Shown: positions 27,144-35,928 of the stretch, piece after piece
Numbering within the stretch: the first letter of the stretch is position 1
Layout: each line of letters begins with the position of its first letter
NCBI RefSeq assembly: GCF_000282375.1
Contig: NZ_AKJK01000098.1
Coordinates: forward strand, 1 to 64,000
Reading direction: 5' to 3'
Origin: Pseudomonas sp. GM50
Lineage (GTDB): Bacteria; Pseudomonadota; Gammaproteobacteria; Pseudomonadales; Pseudomonadaceae
DNA length: 64,000 bases
Made by a program: the position numbers and the translations under genes
The notes under the pieces: generated by a model
Database searches by the model: none
Told to the model about the DNA's origin: nothing
Seen by the model: the letters and a program-made list of their open reading frames with translations, nothing else

Positions 27144-28468
27144 CTGGCGACGTTCTTGTGACCCAGGGTGGGCGCCAGGAACGCCATCGCCAGCAGGCAG
27201 GCGACGACCAGCAGGATGAAGCCGCCATCCCAGCCGAAATAGTCCACTGTGTAGCCCATCAGCGCACTGGCCGCGACTGAACCACCCAGATAACCAAACA
27301 AACCAGTGAAACCGGCAGCTGTACCCGCGGCTTTCTTGGGCACCAGCTCCAGCGCCTGCAGACCCACCAGCATCACCGGGCCATAGATCAGGAAGCCGAT
27401 CGCGAACAGCGAGATCATGTCGACCATCGGGTTGCCCGGTGGATTCAGCCAGTAAACGATCGTCGCCACGGTCACCAGTGCCATGAACACCATGCCGGTC
27501 AGGCCACGGTTGCCCCGGAAAATCTTGTCCGACATCCAGCCGCATAGCAGTGTGCCGGGAATGCCTGCCCACTCGTACAGGAAGTAAGCCCAGGACGTCT
27601 TGTCGAAGTCGAAGTGCTTGACCTCTTTAAGGTAGGTCGGCGCCCAGTCCAGAATGCCGTAGCGCAGCAAGTAGACGAAGACGTTGGCCAGCGCGATGAA
27701 CCAGAGCATTTTGTTGCGCAGCACGTATTTGACGAAGATGTCCTTGGCGCTGAATTCTTCTTCGTGGCTGGCGTCGTAGCCTTCCGGGTAGTCGTTCTTG
27801 TACTTCTCGATAGGCGGCAAGCCCGTCGATTGCGGGGTATCGCGCATGACAATGAAGGCAAATACAGCGACCAGCAACGCCACCGCTGCCGGTACGTAGA
27901 ACTTGCTGTGCCAGTCGTTGAACCAACCCATGCCGAGTATCGCCAGCGGGCCGATCAAGCCTCCGCCGACGTTATGCGCGGTGTTCCAGACCGAAACCAC
28001 ACCGCCGCGTTCTTTCTGCGACCACCAGTGCACCATGGTGCGCCCGCTTGGTGGCCAGCCCATGCCTTGCGCCCAGCCGTTGATGAACAACAGGATGAAC
28101 ATCATGGTCACGCTGGACGTCGCCCACGGCGCGAAACCGAAAACGAACATCACCCCAGCGGACACTATCAGGCCAAAGGGCAGGAAGTAACGAGGGTTGG
28201 AGCGGTCGGACACAATGCCCATCAAAAACTTGGAAAGGCCGTAGGCGATCGCAATCGCCGACATTGCCACCCCTAGTTGGCCTTTTGTATAGCCTTGGGC
28301 GATCAGATCCGGGAATGCCAGGGTGAAGTTCTTGCGCAGCAGGTAGTAACCCGCATACCCAATGAAAATCCCGGCGAAGATCTGCCAGCGAAGGCGTCGG
28401 TAGGTGCTGTCTATTTTTTCTTCAGGCAATGGAGCCTGATGTGCGGCAGGACGAAAGAAAGCAAACAT
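27119..28468 (-). CDS. glpT: Glycerol-3-phosphate transporter GlpT
   Basis: 449 aa MFS organophosphate:phosphate antiporter with twelve helices. Typical blocks: YAGYYLLRKNFTLAFPDLI (the two phosphate-site Arg region), NGWAQGMGWPPSGRTMVHWW and NTAHNVGGG. Imports sn-glycerol-3-phosphate and, in Pseudomonas, fosfomycin. No glpK, glpD or glpR is adjacent in the window, so it is a single-gene unit. Confidence 0.95.
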   Translation of the reverse strand: MFAFFRPAAHQAPLPEEKIDSTYRRLRWQIFAGIFIGYAGYYLLRKNFTLAFPDLIAQGYTKGQLGVAMSAIAIAYGLSKFLMGIVSDRSNPRYFLPFGLIVSAGVMFVFGFAPWATSSVTMMFILLFINGWAQGMGWPPSGRTMVHWWSQKERGGVVSVWNTAHNVGGGLIGPLAILGMGWFNDWHSKFYVPAAVALLVAVFAFIVMRDTPQSTGLPPIEKYKNDYPEGYDASHEEEFSAKDIFVKYVLRNKMLWFIALANVFVYLLRYGILDWAPTYLKEVKHFDFDKTSWAYFLYEWAGIPGTLLCGWMSDKIFRGNRGLTGMVFMALVTVATIVYWLNPPGNPMVDMISLFAIGFLIYGPVMLVGLQALELVPKKAAGTAAGFTGLFGYLGGSVAASALMGYTVDYFGWDGGFILLVVACLLAMAFLAPTLGHKNVASQSREAIA

Positions 28469-28672
28469 TCAAGAGCTCCAGATTTCTTGTTTTGACTGCG
28501 GATGCGAATGTTACAGTTTCGTTACCGAAAATAGCACCGGTTCGCATCGGCAAAACAGCGGAAATGTTGGAGATCGCATGTTCCTTTATGAACATGTCGC
28601 TCAGGTATAAATGAGGGTCGGTGTAGGGATGACGGAGCCAGGTCGCAGGGCTGCGACCTGGCTAGAAAATAA

Positions 28673-29650
28673 TCAGCGAACCTGCACGACCACTTTCCCG
28701 ACCGCCTTGCGCTGGCCAAGATCATTGATGGCCTGGGCCGCGTTGCTCAGGGGATACACCTGAGACACCAGCGGCTTCAACTTGCCCTCGGCAAACCAGC
28801 CAAATAACTGCTGGAAGTTTGCCGCGTTGTCCTGCGGTTGGCGCTGGGCAAAGGAGCCCCAGAACACGCCGACTACCGCGGCGCCTTTGAGCAGCGCCAG
28901 GTTCACTGGCAGCTCCGGGATTCGTCCGCTGGCGAAACCGACTACCAGTAGACGGCCGTTCCAGGCAATGGCGCGGATCGCCTGGTCGAAAAGGTCGCCG
29001 CCCACCGGATCGTAGATCACGTCGGCTCCCTGGCCGTCGGTCAGGCGTTTGATCTCGTCCTTGAGGCTGGTTTCGCTGTAGTTGATCAACTCATCGGCAC
29101 CGGCGGCCTTGGCCACCGCGAGTTTTTCTGCGCTGCTGGCGGCGGCTATAACGCGAGCACCCATGGCTTTGCCGATTTCCACCGCGGCGAGGCCGACGCC
29201 GCCGGAAGCTCCGAGCACCAGCAAGGTTTCGCCAGGTTGCAGGTTGCCCCGTTGCTTGAGGGCGTGCATCGACGTGCCGTAGGTCATGCTGAATGCGGCG
29301 GCGGTGTTGAAGTCCATCGATGGCGGGATCGGCAGCACGTTGTAGCCCGGCACCGCGACCTGCTCGGCAAAACTGCCCCAGCCAGTCAGGGCCATGACCC
29401 GGTCACCGACCTTGAGGTGGCTGACCTTCTCGCCTACCGCACTGACCACGCCGGCCGCTTCGCCGCCCGGTGAAAACGGGAAGGGCGGTTTGAACTGGTA
29501 TTTGCCCTCGATGATCAACGTGTCCGGGAAATTCACCCCGGCCGCATGCACGTCCAGCAGGATTTCATTCTTCTTCGCGACAGGACTGGCGACGTCCTCC
29601 AGCACCAGCGATTCGGCAGGGCCGAAGGCTTTGCACAGCACGGCTTTCAT
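28673..29650 (-). CDS. NADPH:quinone oxidoreductase-like MDR protein
   Basis: 325 aa zinc-independent medium-chain dehydrogenase/reductase. GroES-like N-domain (FPDTLIIEGKYQFKPPFPFSPG), Rossmann domain with LVLGASGGVGLAAVEIGKAMG, no zinc Cys cluster. Reduces quinones or activated alkenes with NADPH. Substrate unknown. Stands alone on its strand, divergent from the FliL-like gene. Confidence 0.88.
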   Translation of the reverse strand: MKAVLCKAFGPAESLVLEDVASPVAKKNEILLDVHAAGVNFPDTLIIEGKYQFKPPFPFSPGGEAAGVVSAVGEKVSHLKVGDRVMALTGWGSFAEQVAVPGYNVLPIPPSMDFNTAAAFSMTYGTSMHALKQRGNLQPGETLLVLGASGGVGLAAVEIGKAMGARVIAAASSAEKLAVAKAAGADELINYSETSLKDEIKRLTDGQGADVIYDPVGGDLFDQAIRAIAWNGRLLVVGFASGRIPELPVNLALLKGAAVVGVFWGSFAQRQPQDNAANFQQLFGWFAEGKLKPLVSQVYPLSNAAQAINDLGQRKAVGKVVVQVR

Positions 29651-29800
29651 CAGGGCTATTCCTTTGGGAGTGATGGCCGATAAGTGTAGGTGTGTGAGTC
29701 ATTGGGTCAACGAGCATGCCCGACCCTGATAGTCAGCCATAAGCTTGTGCTTGAGCGGCGGGCCGTTATGCTTGGCCGCAAACCGGATAAGGAGCGAATT

Positions 29801-30208
29801 GTGAAAGCGTGGATCATGTTGATGCTGGCCCTGTCTCTGCCTGTGGCAGCGATGGCCGAAGAAGCCAAAGAAGGTGAAGCCCCGAAGGTCAACTACATCA
29901 CCCTGAGCCCGCCATTTGTGGGCAACTATGGGCTGGACGGCACGCCGAAGCTCAAGGTCTACAAGGCCGATGTGGCGTTGCGGGTGACCGGTGAAGAGGC
30001 GACCAAAGCGGTAAAGGCCAATGAGCCATTGATCCGTAATCAGCTGGTGGCGTTGTTTGCGCAGCAGACCACTGAAGCCATGAACAACGTCGAAGCCAAG
30101 GAAAAGCTGCGTCAGGAAGCCTTGAAGCAGACCCAGCAAGTGATGAACGACGAAACCGGCAAGCCGGTGGTTGAGGATTTGTTGTTCAACAACCTGATCA
30201 TTCAATAA
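29801..30208 (+). CDS. FliL-like exported protein
   Basis: 135 aa from a GTG start with a strong AAGGAG site. Signal peptide or anchor (residues 1-19), then a FliL/stomatin-like beta-alpha domain with VNYITLSPPFVGNYG, LKVYKADVALRV and a C-terminal EDLLFNNLIIQ. FliL proteins sit at the flagellar stator, but no flagellar gene lies nearby. An isolated FliL paralogue of unknown role. Confidence 0.78.
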   Translation: MKAWIMLMLALSLPVAAMAEEAKEGEAPKVNYITLSPPFVGNYGLDGTPKLKVYKADVALRVTGEEATKAVKANEPLIRNQLVALFAQQTTEAMNNVEAKEKLRQEALKQTQQVMNDETGKPVVEDLLFNNLIIQ

Positions 30209-30233
30209 GTCTTTTGCTGTCCGGGCGGGCCTC

Positions 30234-30307
30234 ATCGCGAGCAGGCTCGCTCCCACAGGGGTCTCCAGTGTAGGCAGATTCAGTGTGGGAGCGAGCCTGC
30301 TCGCGAT
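30234..30307. repeat. REPIN (type B)
   Basis: ATCGCGAGCAGGCTCGCTCC and GGAGCGAGCCTGCTCGCGAT in inverted orientation, between the convergent FliL-like and EVE genes. Confidence 0.85.
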
Positions 30308-30332
30308 AGCATTCTTTCAGTCACTGCATCGC

Positions 30333-30785
30333 TCATGCCCGTAATGCAATCACCACCGCCCACTGCTCGGCTGTCACTGGCATCACTGACAGCCGCGAAC
30401 CCTTCTGCACCAGTGGCATCTCGGCCAGCGCCGTTTGCTGCTTCAGATAATCGAGCTTCAGCACCTTGGGAAACGTCTCGACATGCGCAACATCAATCGC
30501 GCTCCAGGCGTTTTTCTCGGCAGAGGCCTTCGGATCGAAGTAATGACTCTCCGGCTCCAGCGCCGTCGGGTCCGGGTACGCTGCCTCGACAATCTTTCCG
30601 ATCCCGGCGATCCCTGGCTCCGGGCAACTGGAGTGATAGAAGAAAAACTCGTCGCCCACCGCCATGGCGCGCAAAAAGTTGCGCGCCTGGTAGTTGCGAA
30701 CCCCATCCCAGCGCGCTCGGCCAAGCTTCTCTAGGTCTTTGATCGAGAGTTCGTCGGGCTCGGATTTCATCAGCCAATAGGCCAT
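30333..30785 (-). CDS. EVE-domain protein
   Basis: 150 aa, single EVE/PUA-like domain starting MAYWLMKSEPDELSI with WDGVRNYQARNFLR and GDEFFFYHSS, the usual family blocks. EVE domains bind modified bases in RNA or DNA. The cellular target of the bacterial housekeeping form is not known. The start at 30785 follows AAGGAG; the longer in-frame form lacks support. Confidence 0.9.
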   Translation of the reverse strand: MAYWLMKSEPDELSIKDLEKLGRARWDGVRNYQARNFLRAMAVGDEFFFYHSSCPEPGIAGIGKIVEAAYPDPTALEPESHYFDPKASAEKNAWSAIDVAHVETFPKVLKLDYLKQQTALAEMPLVQKGSRLSVMPVTAEQWAVVIALRA

Positions 30786-30985
30786 GGTTTTGCTCCTTGC
30801 GAGGTGAGTGGGCAAGTTGTCGGGCAATTTTATGACAAACCGACAGTCGGTTGACGCCAGCGTTTGCGTGTCGGTTCACGTTGTCGCAAAATGCCGGCCT
30901 TCCAAGCTTGACGCTGCTGCACGGCCTACACCTAAACGGAAACCGCTGCTGTCATCGTGTTGATGTGCCTTGAGGGGGGCTATCG

Positions 30986-31135
30986 ATGAAACGCAAACCG
31001 GATTTACTATGGATATTGGTTATTTTGTTCGGTTTGGGCGTCGTGACCACCGGCTATGCCCAAAGCCTGTGGGCCAACAAGACCGATGCTCCCGTCGAGA
31101 TCGCGCAGCAACAGCCGTCGGCCTTCAAACGCTGA
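30986..31135 (+). CDS. Small membrane peptide, 49 aa
   Basis: Begins MKRKPDLLWILVILFGLG: a basic N-terminus, one hydrophobic helix (residues about 7-25) and a short polar tail ending in Phe-Lys-Arg. GGGGGGC precedes the ATG and could serve as ribosome site. It resembles a single-span membrane peptide or an uncleaved export signal. Function unknown; coding status rests on composition and start context. Confidence 0.6.
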   Translation: MKRKPDLLWILVILFGLGVVTTGYAQSLWANKTDAPVEIAQQQPSAFKR

Positions 31136-31170
31136 ACCTGTCTTTTGGACGCCGCTGATGTCAGTGGCGT

Positions 31171-31776
31171 CTAGTCCGCGAAATACCACGCCTTGTCCGT
31201 GACCGTTCCCTGCAGCGGCACATCCCAGCTCGCCTGAGCCAAACGTTGAACCTTCTGACATTCATGGGCCAGGCCCAGCAGCGTCGGCTTGCGCCAGTTT
31301 TTGCGGCGCGCCAGGTACGCCAGGCTTCGGTCGTAGAAACCACCGCCCATTCCCAGGCGTCCGCCGACATCGTCAAACCCCACCAGCGGCAACAACACCA
31401 GGTCCAGTGCCCAGACCTTGCGTTGTCGGGCGATGTTGTGCCGAGGTTCGGGGATGCGAAAACGGTTGGGTTTGAGCTTTTCGCCGGGACGAATCCGCTG
31501 GAACACCATTTTGGTTCTTGGCCAGGCACTGAGCACTGGCAGATACGTCGCCTTGCCCCGACGTTGCGCGGCACGTATCAGCAGACGCGGATCGATTTCA
31601 CCGTCGGTGGGCAGGTATAGAGAGATGTGTTTTGCGCGGCGGAACAGTGGGTGCTGGGCCAATTGTTTATACAGCCCGCGAGCGGCCTCGCGCTGCTGAC
31701 AAGGGGTCAGTGCGCGGCGGGCCTTGCGCAGCATGCGTCGAAGTTGCGGGCGGGGCAGCAGCGCAGGTTCGGTCAT
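31171..31776 (-). CDS. ygfA: 5-formyltetrahydrofolate cyclo-ligase
   Basis: 201 aa. ATP-dependent conversion of 5-formyl-THF to 5,10-methenyl-THF. Conserved KATYLPVLSAWPRTKMVFQR and the nucleotide loop LVGFDDVGGRLGMGGGFYDR. Downstream of 6S RNA, as in many gamma-proteobacteria, but an intrinsic terminator lies between them here. Confidence 0.93.
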   Translation of the reverse strand: MTEPALLPRPQLRRMLRKARRALTPCQQREAARGLYKQLAQHPLFRRAKHISLYLPTDGEIDPRLLIRAAQRRGKATYLPVLSAWPRTKMVFQRIRPGEKLKPNRFRIPEPRHNIARQRKVWALDLVLLPLVGFDDVGGRLGMGGGFYDRSLAYLARRKNWRKPTLLGLAHECQKVQRLAQASWDVPLQGTVTDKAWYFAD

Positions 31777-31816
31777 GGATTCAGGCTTCGAAGTGCGAGT
31801 ACCAAAGCGTACCCGT

Positions 31817-31851
31817 AAAAAAGCCGATGCCGGTATTTAAACCGGCATCGG
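31817..31851 (-). terminator. Terminator after 6S RNA
   Basis: On the minus strand CCGATGCCGGT-TTAAAT-ACCGGCATCGG is followed by GC and six T. It would end the ssrS transcript before ygfA, with ygfA expressed by read-through or its own promoter. Confidence 0.85.
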
Positions 31852-31861
31852 ACTGGAATCA

Positions 31862-32040
31862 GGCTCCCCGGATGAACCGCTGTCGACTTAGCCCTTGAAC
31901 CCGAAAGTTCAAGGTGGAAGATGCAGTAGGCTTTAAGGCTTTCCGTCTAGCGGACATGCACACCAGCCCAACGTGCAACCTCCAGGGTAGTGCGAATCGG
32001 CTCAGGGACGTCGTCAACTGGCAAGCACCCCAGGGAGTGA
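31862..32040 (-). ncRNA. ssrS: 6S RNA
   Basis: About 179 nt between zapA and ygfA, the conserved place of ssrS. On the minus strand it shares with E. coli 6S RNA the stretches CCCTGAGCCGAT, AAGCCTTAAA and CACCTTGAAC...GGGTTCAAGGG, and its two ends pair (CTCCC with GGGGAG). 6S RNA binds the sigma70 RNA polymerase in stationary phase. Ends are estimated to within a few bases. Confidence 0.9.
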
Positions 32041-32044
32041 TGCG

Positions 32045-32073
32045 AGTATACCCCAAGCGGTTTCGCGTTTCAG
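32045..32073 (-). promoter_or_regulatory. Candidate ssrS promoter
   Basis: Minus strand: CTGAAA, 17 bp, TATACT, ending about 5 bp before the estimated 6S RNA 5' end. The -10 is one base from consensus and the -35 is weaker. The -35 overlaps the zapA stop codon. Confidence 0.5.
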
Positions 32074-32387
32074 CCCTTGGTGACATCCGGATCGGTCGAC
32101 AGCACCAGATCGACGCGGTCCAGCAGGTCGCGAACCTGCTCTCGGGTCGAACCGCTGGCCTGCACATCCGGGCGTTCTTCCTTGTGCAGAAGATCGTGCG
32201 TGATGTTCAGTGCGGCCATCACGGCGATGCGGTCGGCGCCGATGACTTTGCCGCTGCTGCGAATTTCGCGCATCTTGCCGTCCAGATAACGGGCAGCGCT
32301 CACCAGGTTGCTGCGCTCTTCCTGGGGGCAAATGATCGAATATTCTTTGTCGAGGATCTGCACGGTAACGCTATTGCTTGAACTCAT
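32070..32387 (-). CDS. zapA: Cell division protein ZapA
   Basis: 105 aa. ZapA-type N-domain (VTVQILDKEYSIICP, then LVSAARYLDGKMREIRSSG) and a C-terminal coiled coil. Bundles FtsZ filaments at the division ring. The start overlaps the stop of the upstream small coiled-coil gene by 4 bp, so the two are probably translated together. Confidence 0.92.
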   Translation of the reverse strand: MSSSNSVTVQILDKEYSIICPQEERSNLVSAARYLDGKMREIRSSGKVIGADRIAVMAALNITHDLLHKEERPDVQASGSTREQVRDLLDRVDLVLSTDPDVTKG

Positions 32388-32593
32388 GAGTCTTGCTCCA
32401 GGGCCTTGAGGCGCGAAATCATCGATTCGACCTTACGCCGGGCGATTTCATTTTTTTCAATGAGGTGCGCGCGTTCTTCGCGCCAGCTCTTTTCCTGAGC
32501 TAATAGGAGTCCATTCTGACTCTTTAGTTGCTCGACTCGAGTAATTAGCAGTTCGAGTCTGGCCATCAGCGCTTGCAGGTCGGTGTCTTCCAT
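32384..32593 (-). CDS. TIGR02449-type small coiled-coil protein
   Basis: 69 aa, almost entirely a predicted coiled coil (LMARLELLITRVEQLKSQN onward), ending LKALEQDS. ATG at 32593 chosen; a GTG three codons upstream is also possible. Coupling to zapA and the fold suggest a ZapB-like partner in division (inference). Confidence 0.8.
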   Translation of the reverse strand: MEDTDLQALMARLELLITRVEQLKSQNGLLLAQEKSWREERAHLIEKNEIARRKVESMISRLKALEQDS

Positions 32594-32718
32594 TGTGTCC
32601 ACGTGTTCGTCTGATGGGTGGTAGCTGGCGGACAGCCTTTAATAGTCTTGGCGAGTCTGTCGATGTAGGATACAAGGCCTTCATTCTAGACATAGCGCCG
32701 TCTGGCGCCTAGCTGCCC

Positions 32719-33273
32719 ATGCCCATTCAGAATTCTCCGTACCAAGCCTTTGCCACCCTGCTGAGCACCAGCGGCCATCCCGTCTCGCCTGCCGAACTGC
32801 ACGGCCTGTTGCTCGGTCGCAGTTGCGCCGGTGCCGGCTTCGAGGCCGACAGCTGGTTGGCCGATGCCGCCGAGCTGCTCGAAGGCGAGCCGCAAGACAA
32901 CGTTCGCAACGCCTTGATCGGCCTGCAAGAGATGGTCAAGGGCGAGCTTACCAGCGACGACATGACCGTTGTTCTGCTGCTGCCGACCGATGACGCGCCG
33001 CTCACCGAGCGCGCGGCCGCACTGGGCCAGTGGTGCCAGGGCTTCCTTACCGGCTTCGGTCTGACCCGCCGTGAATATGCCTTGAGCACTGAAGCCACCG
33101 AAGTGTTGCAGGATCTGGCGGCCATTGCCCAAGTGCAAGACGCGCTGGAAGAGTCCGACGACGGCGAAAGCGACTACATGGAAGTGATGGAGTACCTGCG
33201 CGTCGCTCCGTTGCTGCTGTTCACCGAAACCAAGAAAACCGACGAAGCGGCTGCCAAACCGTCGTTGCATTAA
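32719..33273 (+). CDS. ygfB: YgfB/YecA (UPF0149) family protein
   Basis: 184 aa, all-helical UPF0149 fold: AELHGLLLGRSCAGAG near the N-terminus, WCQGFLTGFG in the middle, and an acidic block ESDDGESDYMEVMEYLR. No SEC-C zinc tail. In P. aeruginosa YgfB has been linked to control of the ampDh3 amidase and beta-lactam response. It is 27 bp upstream of pepP and starts the run ygfB-pepP-ubiH. Confidence 0.9.
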   Translation: MPIQNSPYQAFATLLSTSGHPVSPAELHGLLLGRSCAGAGFEADSWLADAAELLEGEPQDNVRNALIGLQEMVKGELTSDDMTVVLLLPTDDAPLTERAAALGQWCQGFLTGFGLTRREYALSTEATEVLQDLAAIAQVQDALEESDDGESDYMEVMEYLRVAPLLLFTETKKTDEAAAKPSLH

Positions 33274-33300
33274 TCGCGTGCCAGGGAAAGCCATCTGCCC

Positions 33301-34635
33301 ATGATTCATATCCCGAAATCGGAATACAGCCGTCGCCGCAAGGCGCTGATGGCGCAGATGGAACCCAACAGCATCGCCATCCTGCCGGCCGCCGCGGTGG
33401 CCATCCGCAACCGTGACGTCGAGCACGTCTACCGTCAGGACAGTGACTTCCAGTACCTCAGCGGGTTCCCCGAGCCTCAAGCCGTCATCGTCTTGATGCC
33501 CGGCCGTGAGCACGGCGAATACGTGCTGTTTTGCCGGGAACGTAATGCCGAACGGGAATTGTGGGACGGCCTGCGCGCCGGCCAGGAAGGCGCGATCCGC
33601 GACTTCGGCGCCGACGACGCATTCCCCATCACCGACATCGACGACATCCTGCCGGGCCTGATCGAAGGCCGTGACCGGGTGTACTCGGCCATGGGCAGCA
33701 ACCCGGAATTCGATCGGCACCTGATGGACTGGATCAACGTGATCCGCTCCAAGGCAAATCTCGGCGCCCAGCCACCGAACGAATTCGTTGCCCTGGATCA
33801 TCTGCTTCACGACATGCGCCTGTATAAATCGGCGGCAGAAGTGAAGGTGATGCGCGAAGCCGCACGGATTTCCGCCCAGGCACATATTCGTGCGATGCAG
33901 GCCAGTCGTGCCGGTTTGCATGAATTCAGCCTTGAAGCCGAGCTCGATTACGAGTTCCGCAAGGGTGGGGCGAAGATGCCGGCCTATGGCTCGATCGTCG
34001 CGGCGGGGCGCAACAGCTGCATCCTGCATTACCAGCAGAATGACGCGGTGCTCAAGGACGGCGATCTGGTGCTGATCGACGCCGGTTGCGAGATCGACTG
34101 CTACGCCAGCGACATCACCCGCACCTGGCCGGTCAACGGCAAGTATTCACCGGAACAGAAGGCGATTTACGAGTTGGTGCTGGCTTCCCAGGAAGCAGCG
34201 TTTGCCGAGATCGCGCCGAACAAACACTGGAATCAGGCGCACGAAGCCACGGTCCGGGTGATTACCGCCGGTCTGGTGAAGTTGGGCCTGTTGCAGGGCG
34301 ACGTCGACGAGTTGATCGCCAGCGAAGCCTACAAGGCGTTTTACATGCACCGCGCCGGCCACTGGCTGGGCATGGATGTGCACGACGTTGGCGAGTACAA
34401 GGTCGGCGGCGAATGGCGCGTGCTGGAAGTCGGCATGGCGCTGACGGTCGAGCCGGGCATTTACATTGCTGCGGACAACCAGAACGTAGCGAAGAAATGG
34501 CGCGGCATTGGCGTGCGCATCGAGGACGACGTAGTGGTCACCAAAACCGGTTGTGAAATCCTGACTAACGGCGTGCCGAAAACGGTCGCCGAGATCGAAG
34601 CCTTGATGGCCGCCGCACGGACACAAGCGGCATGA
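33301..34635 (+). CDS. pepP: Xaa-Pro aminopeptidase PepP
   Basis: 444 aa. Creatinase-like N-domain and pita-bread catalytic domain. Metal ligands are visible in LIDAGCEIDCYASDITR (two Asp), HRAGHWLGMDVHD (His), TVEPGIYI (Glu) and IRIEDDVV (Glu). Removes the N-terminal residue before Pro. Its stop overlaps the ubiH start (ATGA). Confidence 0.95.
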   Translation: MIHIPKSEYSRRRKALMAQMEPNSIAILPAAAVAIRNRDVEHVYRQDSDFQYLSGFPEPQAVIVLMPGREHGEYVLFCRERNAERELWDGLRAGQEGAIRDFGADDAFPITDIDDILPGLIEGRDRVYSAMGSNPEFDRHLMDWINVIRSKANLGAQPPNEFVALDHLLHDMRLYKSAAEVKVMREAARISAQAHIRAMQASRAGLHEFSLEAELDYEFRKGGAKMPAYGSIVAAGRNSCILHYQQNDAVLKDGDLVLIDAGCEIDCYASDITRTWPVNGKYSPEQKAIYELVLASQEAAFAEIAPNKHWNQAHEATVRVITAGLVKLGLLQGDVDELIASEAYKAFYMHRAGHWLGMDVHDVGEYKVGGEWRVLEVGMALTVEPGIYIAADNQNVAKKWRGIGVRIEDDVVVTKTGCEILTNGVPKTVAEIEALMAAARTQAA

Positions 34636-35819
34636 GTCGAGTCAATCTGGCAATCATCGGCGGGGGCCTGGTCGGCGCCAGTCTGGCGTTGGCGTTGCAG
34701 GCCGGGGCCAAGGCCCGTGGCTGGAAGATCGTGCTGATCGAACCCTTTGCCCCCGGCGACACCTATCAACCGAGTTATGACGCCCGCTCTTCGGCGCTGT
34801 CCTTCGGTGCACGACAGATTTATCAACGGTTGGGCGTGTGGCAGGAAATCTCCCGCCGCGCCGAGCCGATCAAGCAGATTCATGTCTCCGACCGTGGACG
34901 TTTCTCCACCGCGCGGCTGTCGGCGATGGAAGAGGGCGTTCCGGCGCTGGGTTATGTGGTTGAAAACGCCTGGCTTGGCCAATGCCTCTGGCAAGGTCTG
35001 GACAAGGACGTGATCAGTTGGCGCTGCCCGGCGGAAGTTACCCGCATGGAGCCTCTGACCGACGGCTATCGTCTGACGCTCAACGATGAAACCATCCTGG
35101 AATGCGACCTTGCGGTGCTCGCCGATGGCGGCCGTTCCGGCTTGCGTGAGCAACTGGGAATCGGCATCAAGAAACGCCCGTATAACCAGAGCGCGCTGAT
35201 CGCCAACATCACCCCCAGCGAAGCGCACAACGGCATGGCCTTCGAGCGTTTCACCGACGATGGTCCGATGGCCTTGTTGCCGCTTCCGGAAAACCGCTGC
35301 GCGCTGGTCTGGACCCGTCTGGGCATGGACGCGCAGCGGCTGGCAGCCCTTGATGACCGCAGCTTTCTCGGCGAGTTGCAGGGCATCTTCGGCTATCGCC
35401 TCGGCACGCTGAAGCAGGTCGGCGCCCGGCATTTGTATCCGTTGTCGCTGATCGAGGCCGAGGAACAAGTCCGCCCGCATCTGGCGATCCTCGGCAACGC
35501 CGCCCACAGCCTGCATCCGATTGCCGGGCAGGGTTTCAACCTGTCGTTGCGTGACGCCCAGGCGCTGGCTGACAGTTTGTTGGGCAGCGAGACAGCACCC
35601 GGCGACTTCGCCACCTTGCAGGCCTACCGCGAGCGTCAGCGAATGGATCAGAACCTGACCGTGGGCTTCTCCGATCAGGTCACCCGGTTATTCGGCAGCA
35701 CTCAGCCGCTGGTTTCCCTGGGCCGCAACATCGGCCTGCTTGGCCTTGATCTGCTGCCGCCGGCCAAGCGCTGGTTTGCCCGGCAGGCCATGGGGCTGGG
35801 TACGCGTCCCGATGCTTGA
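34632..35819 (+). CDS. ubiH: 2-octaprenyl-6-methoxyphenol hydroxylase UbiH
   Basis: 395 aa class A flavin monooxygenase of ubiquinone synthesis. FAD motif NLAIIGGGLVGASLALALQ at the N-terminus and the second FAD motif LAILGNAAHSLHPIAGQGFN (about 288-307). Translationally coupled to pepP. The order pepP-ubiH-ubiI is conserved in gamma-proteobacteria. Confidence 0.94.
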   Translation: MSRVNLAIIGGGLVGASLALALQAGAKARGWKIVLIEPFAPGDTYQPSYDARSSALSFGARQIYQRLGVWQEISRRAEPIKQIHVSDRGRFSTARLSAMEEGVPALGYVVENAWLGQCLWQGLDKDVISWRCPAEVTRMEPLTDGYRLTLNDETILECDLAVLADGGRSGLREQLGIGIKKRPYNQSALIANITPSEAHNGMAFERFTDDGPMALLPLPENRCALVWTRLGMDAQRLAALDDRSFLGELQGIFGYRLGTLKQVGARHLYPLSLIEAEEQVRPHLAILGNAAHSLHPIAGQGFNLSLRDAQALADSLLGSETAPGDFATLQAYRERQRMDQNLTVGFSDQVTRLFGSTQPLVSLGRNIGLLGLDLLPPAKRWFARQAMGLGTRPDA

Positions 35820-35925
35820 GTGGCTGGCGAACCCAGTCGAAATTCACGACGACGCAGGCACCTTGGTGGCGTGCGTCGAGAAAACCCTTTACGTGCGGCT
35901 CAAGCCGCAAGCGAGACAGGCTTAA
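35812..35925 (+). CDS. Possible small ORF between ubiH and ubiI
   Basis: 37 codons, starting MLEWLANPVEIHDDAG inside the ubiH end and stopping 3 bp before ubiI. It fills an otherwise unexplained 109-bp gap in a tightly packed operon. It has no family I recognise and could be chance or a remnant of a lost gene. Confidence 0.25.
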   Translation: MLEWLANPVEIHDDAGTLVACVEKTLYVRLKPQARQA

Positions 35926-35928
35926 AGC

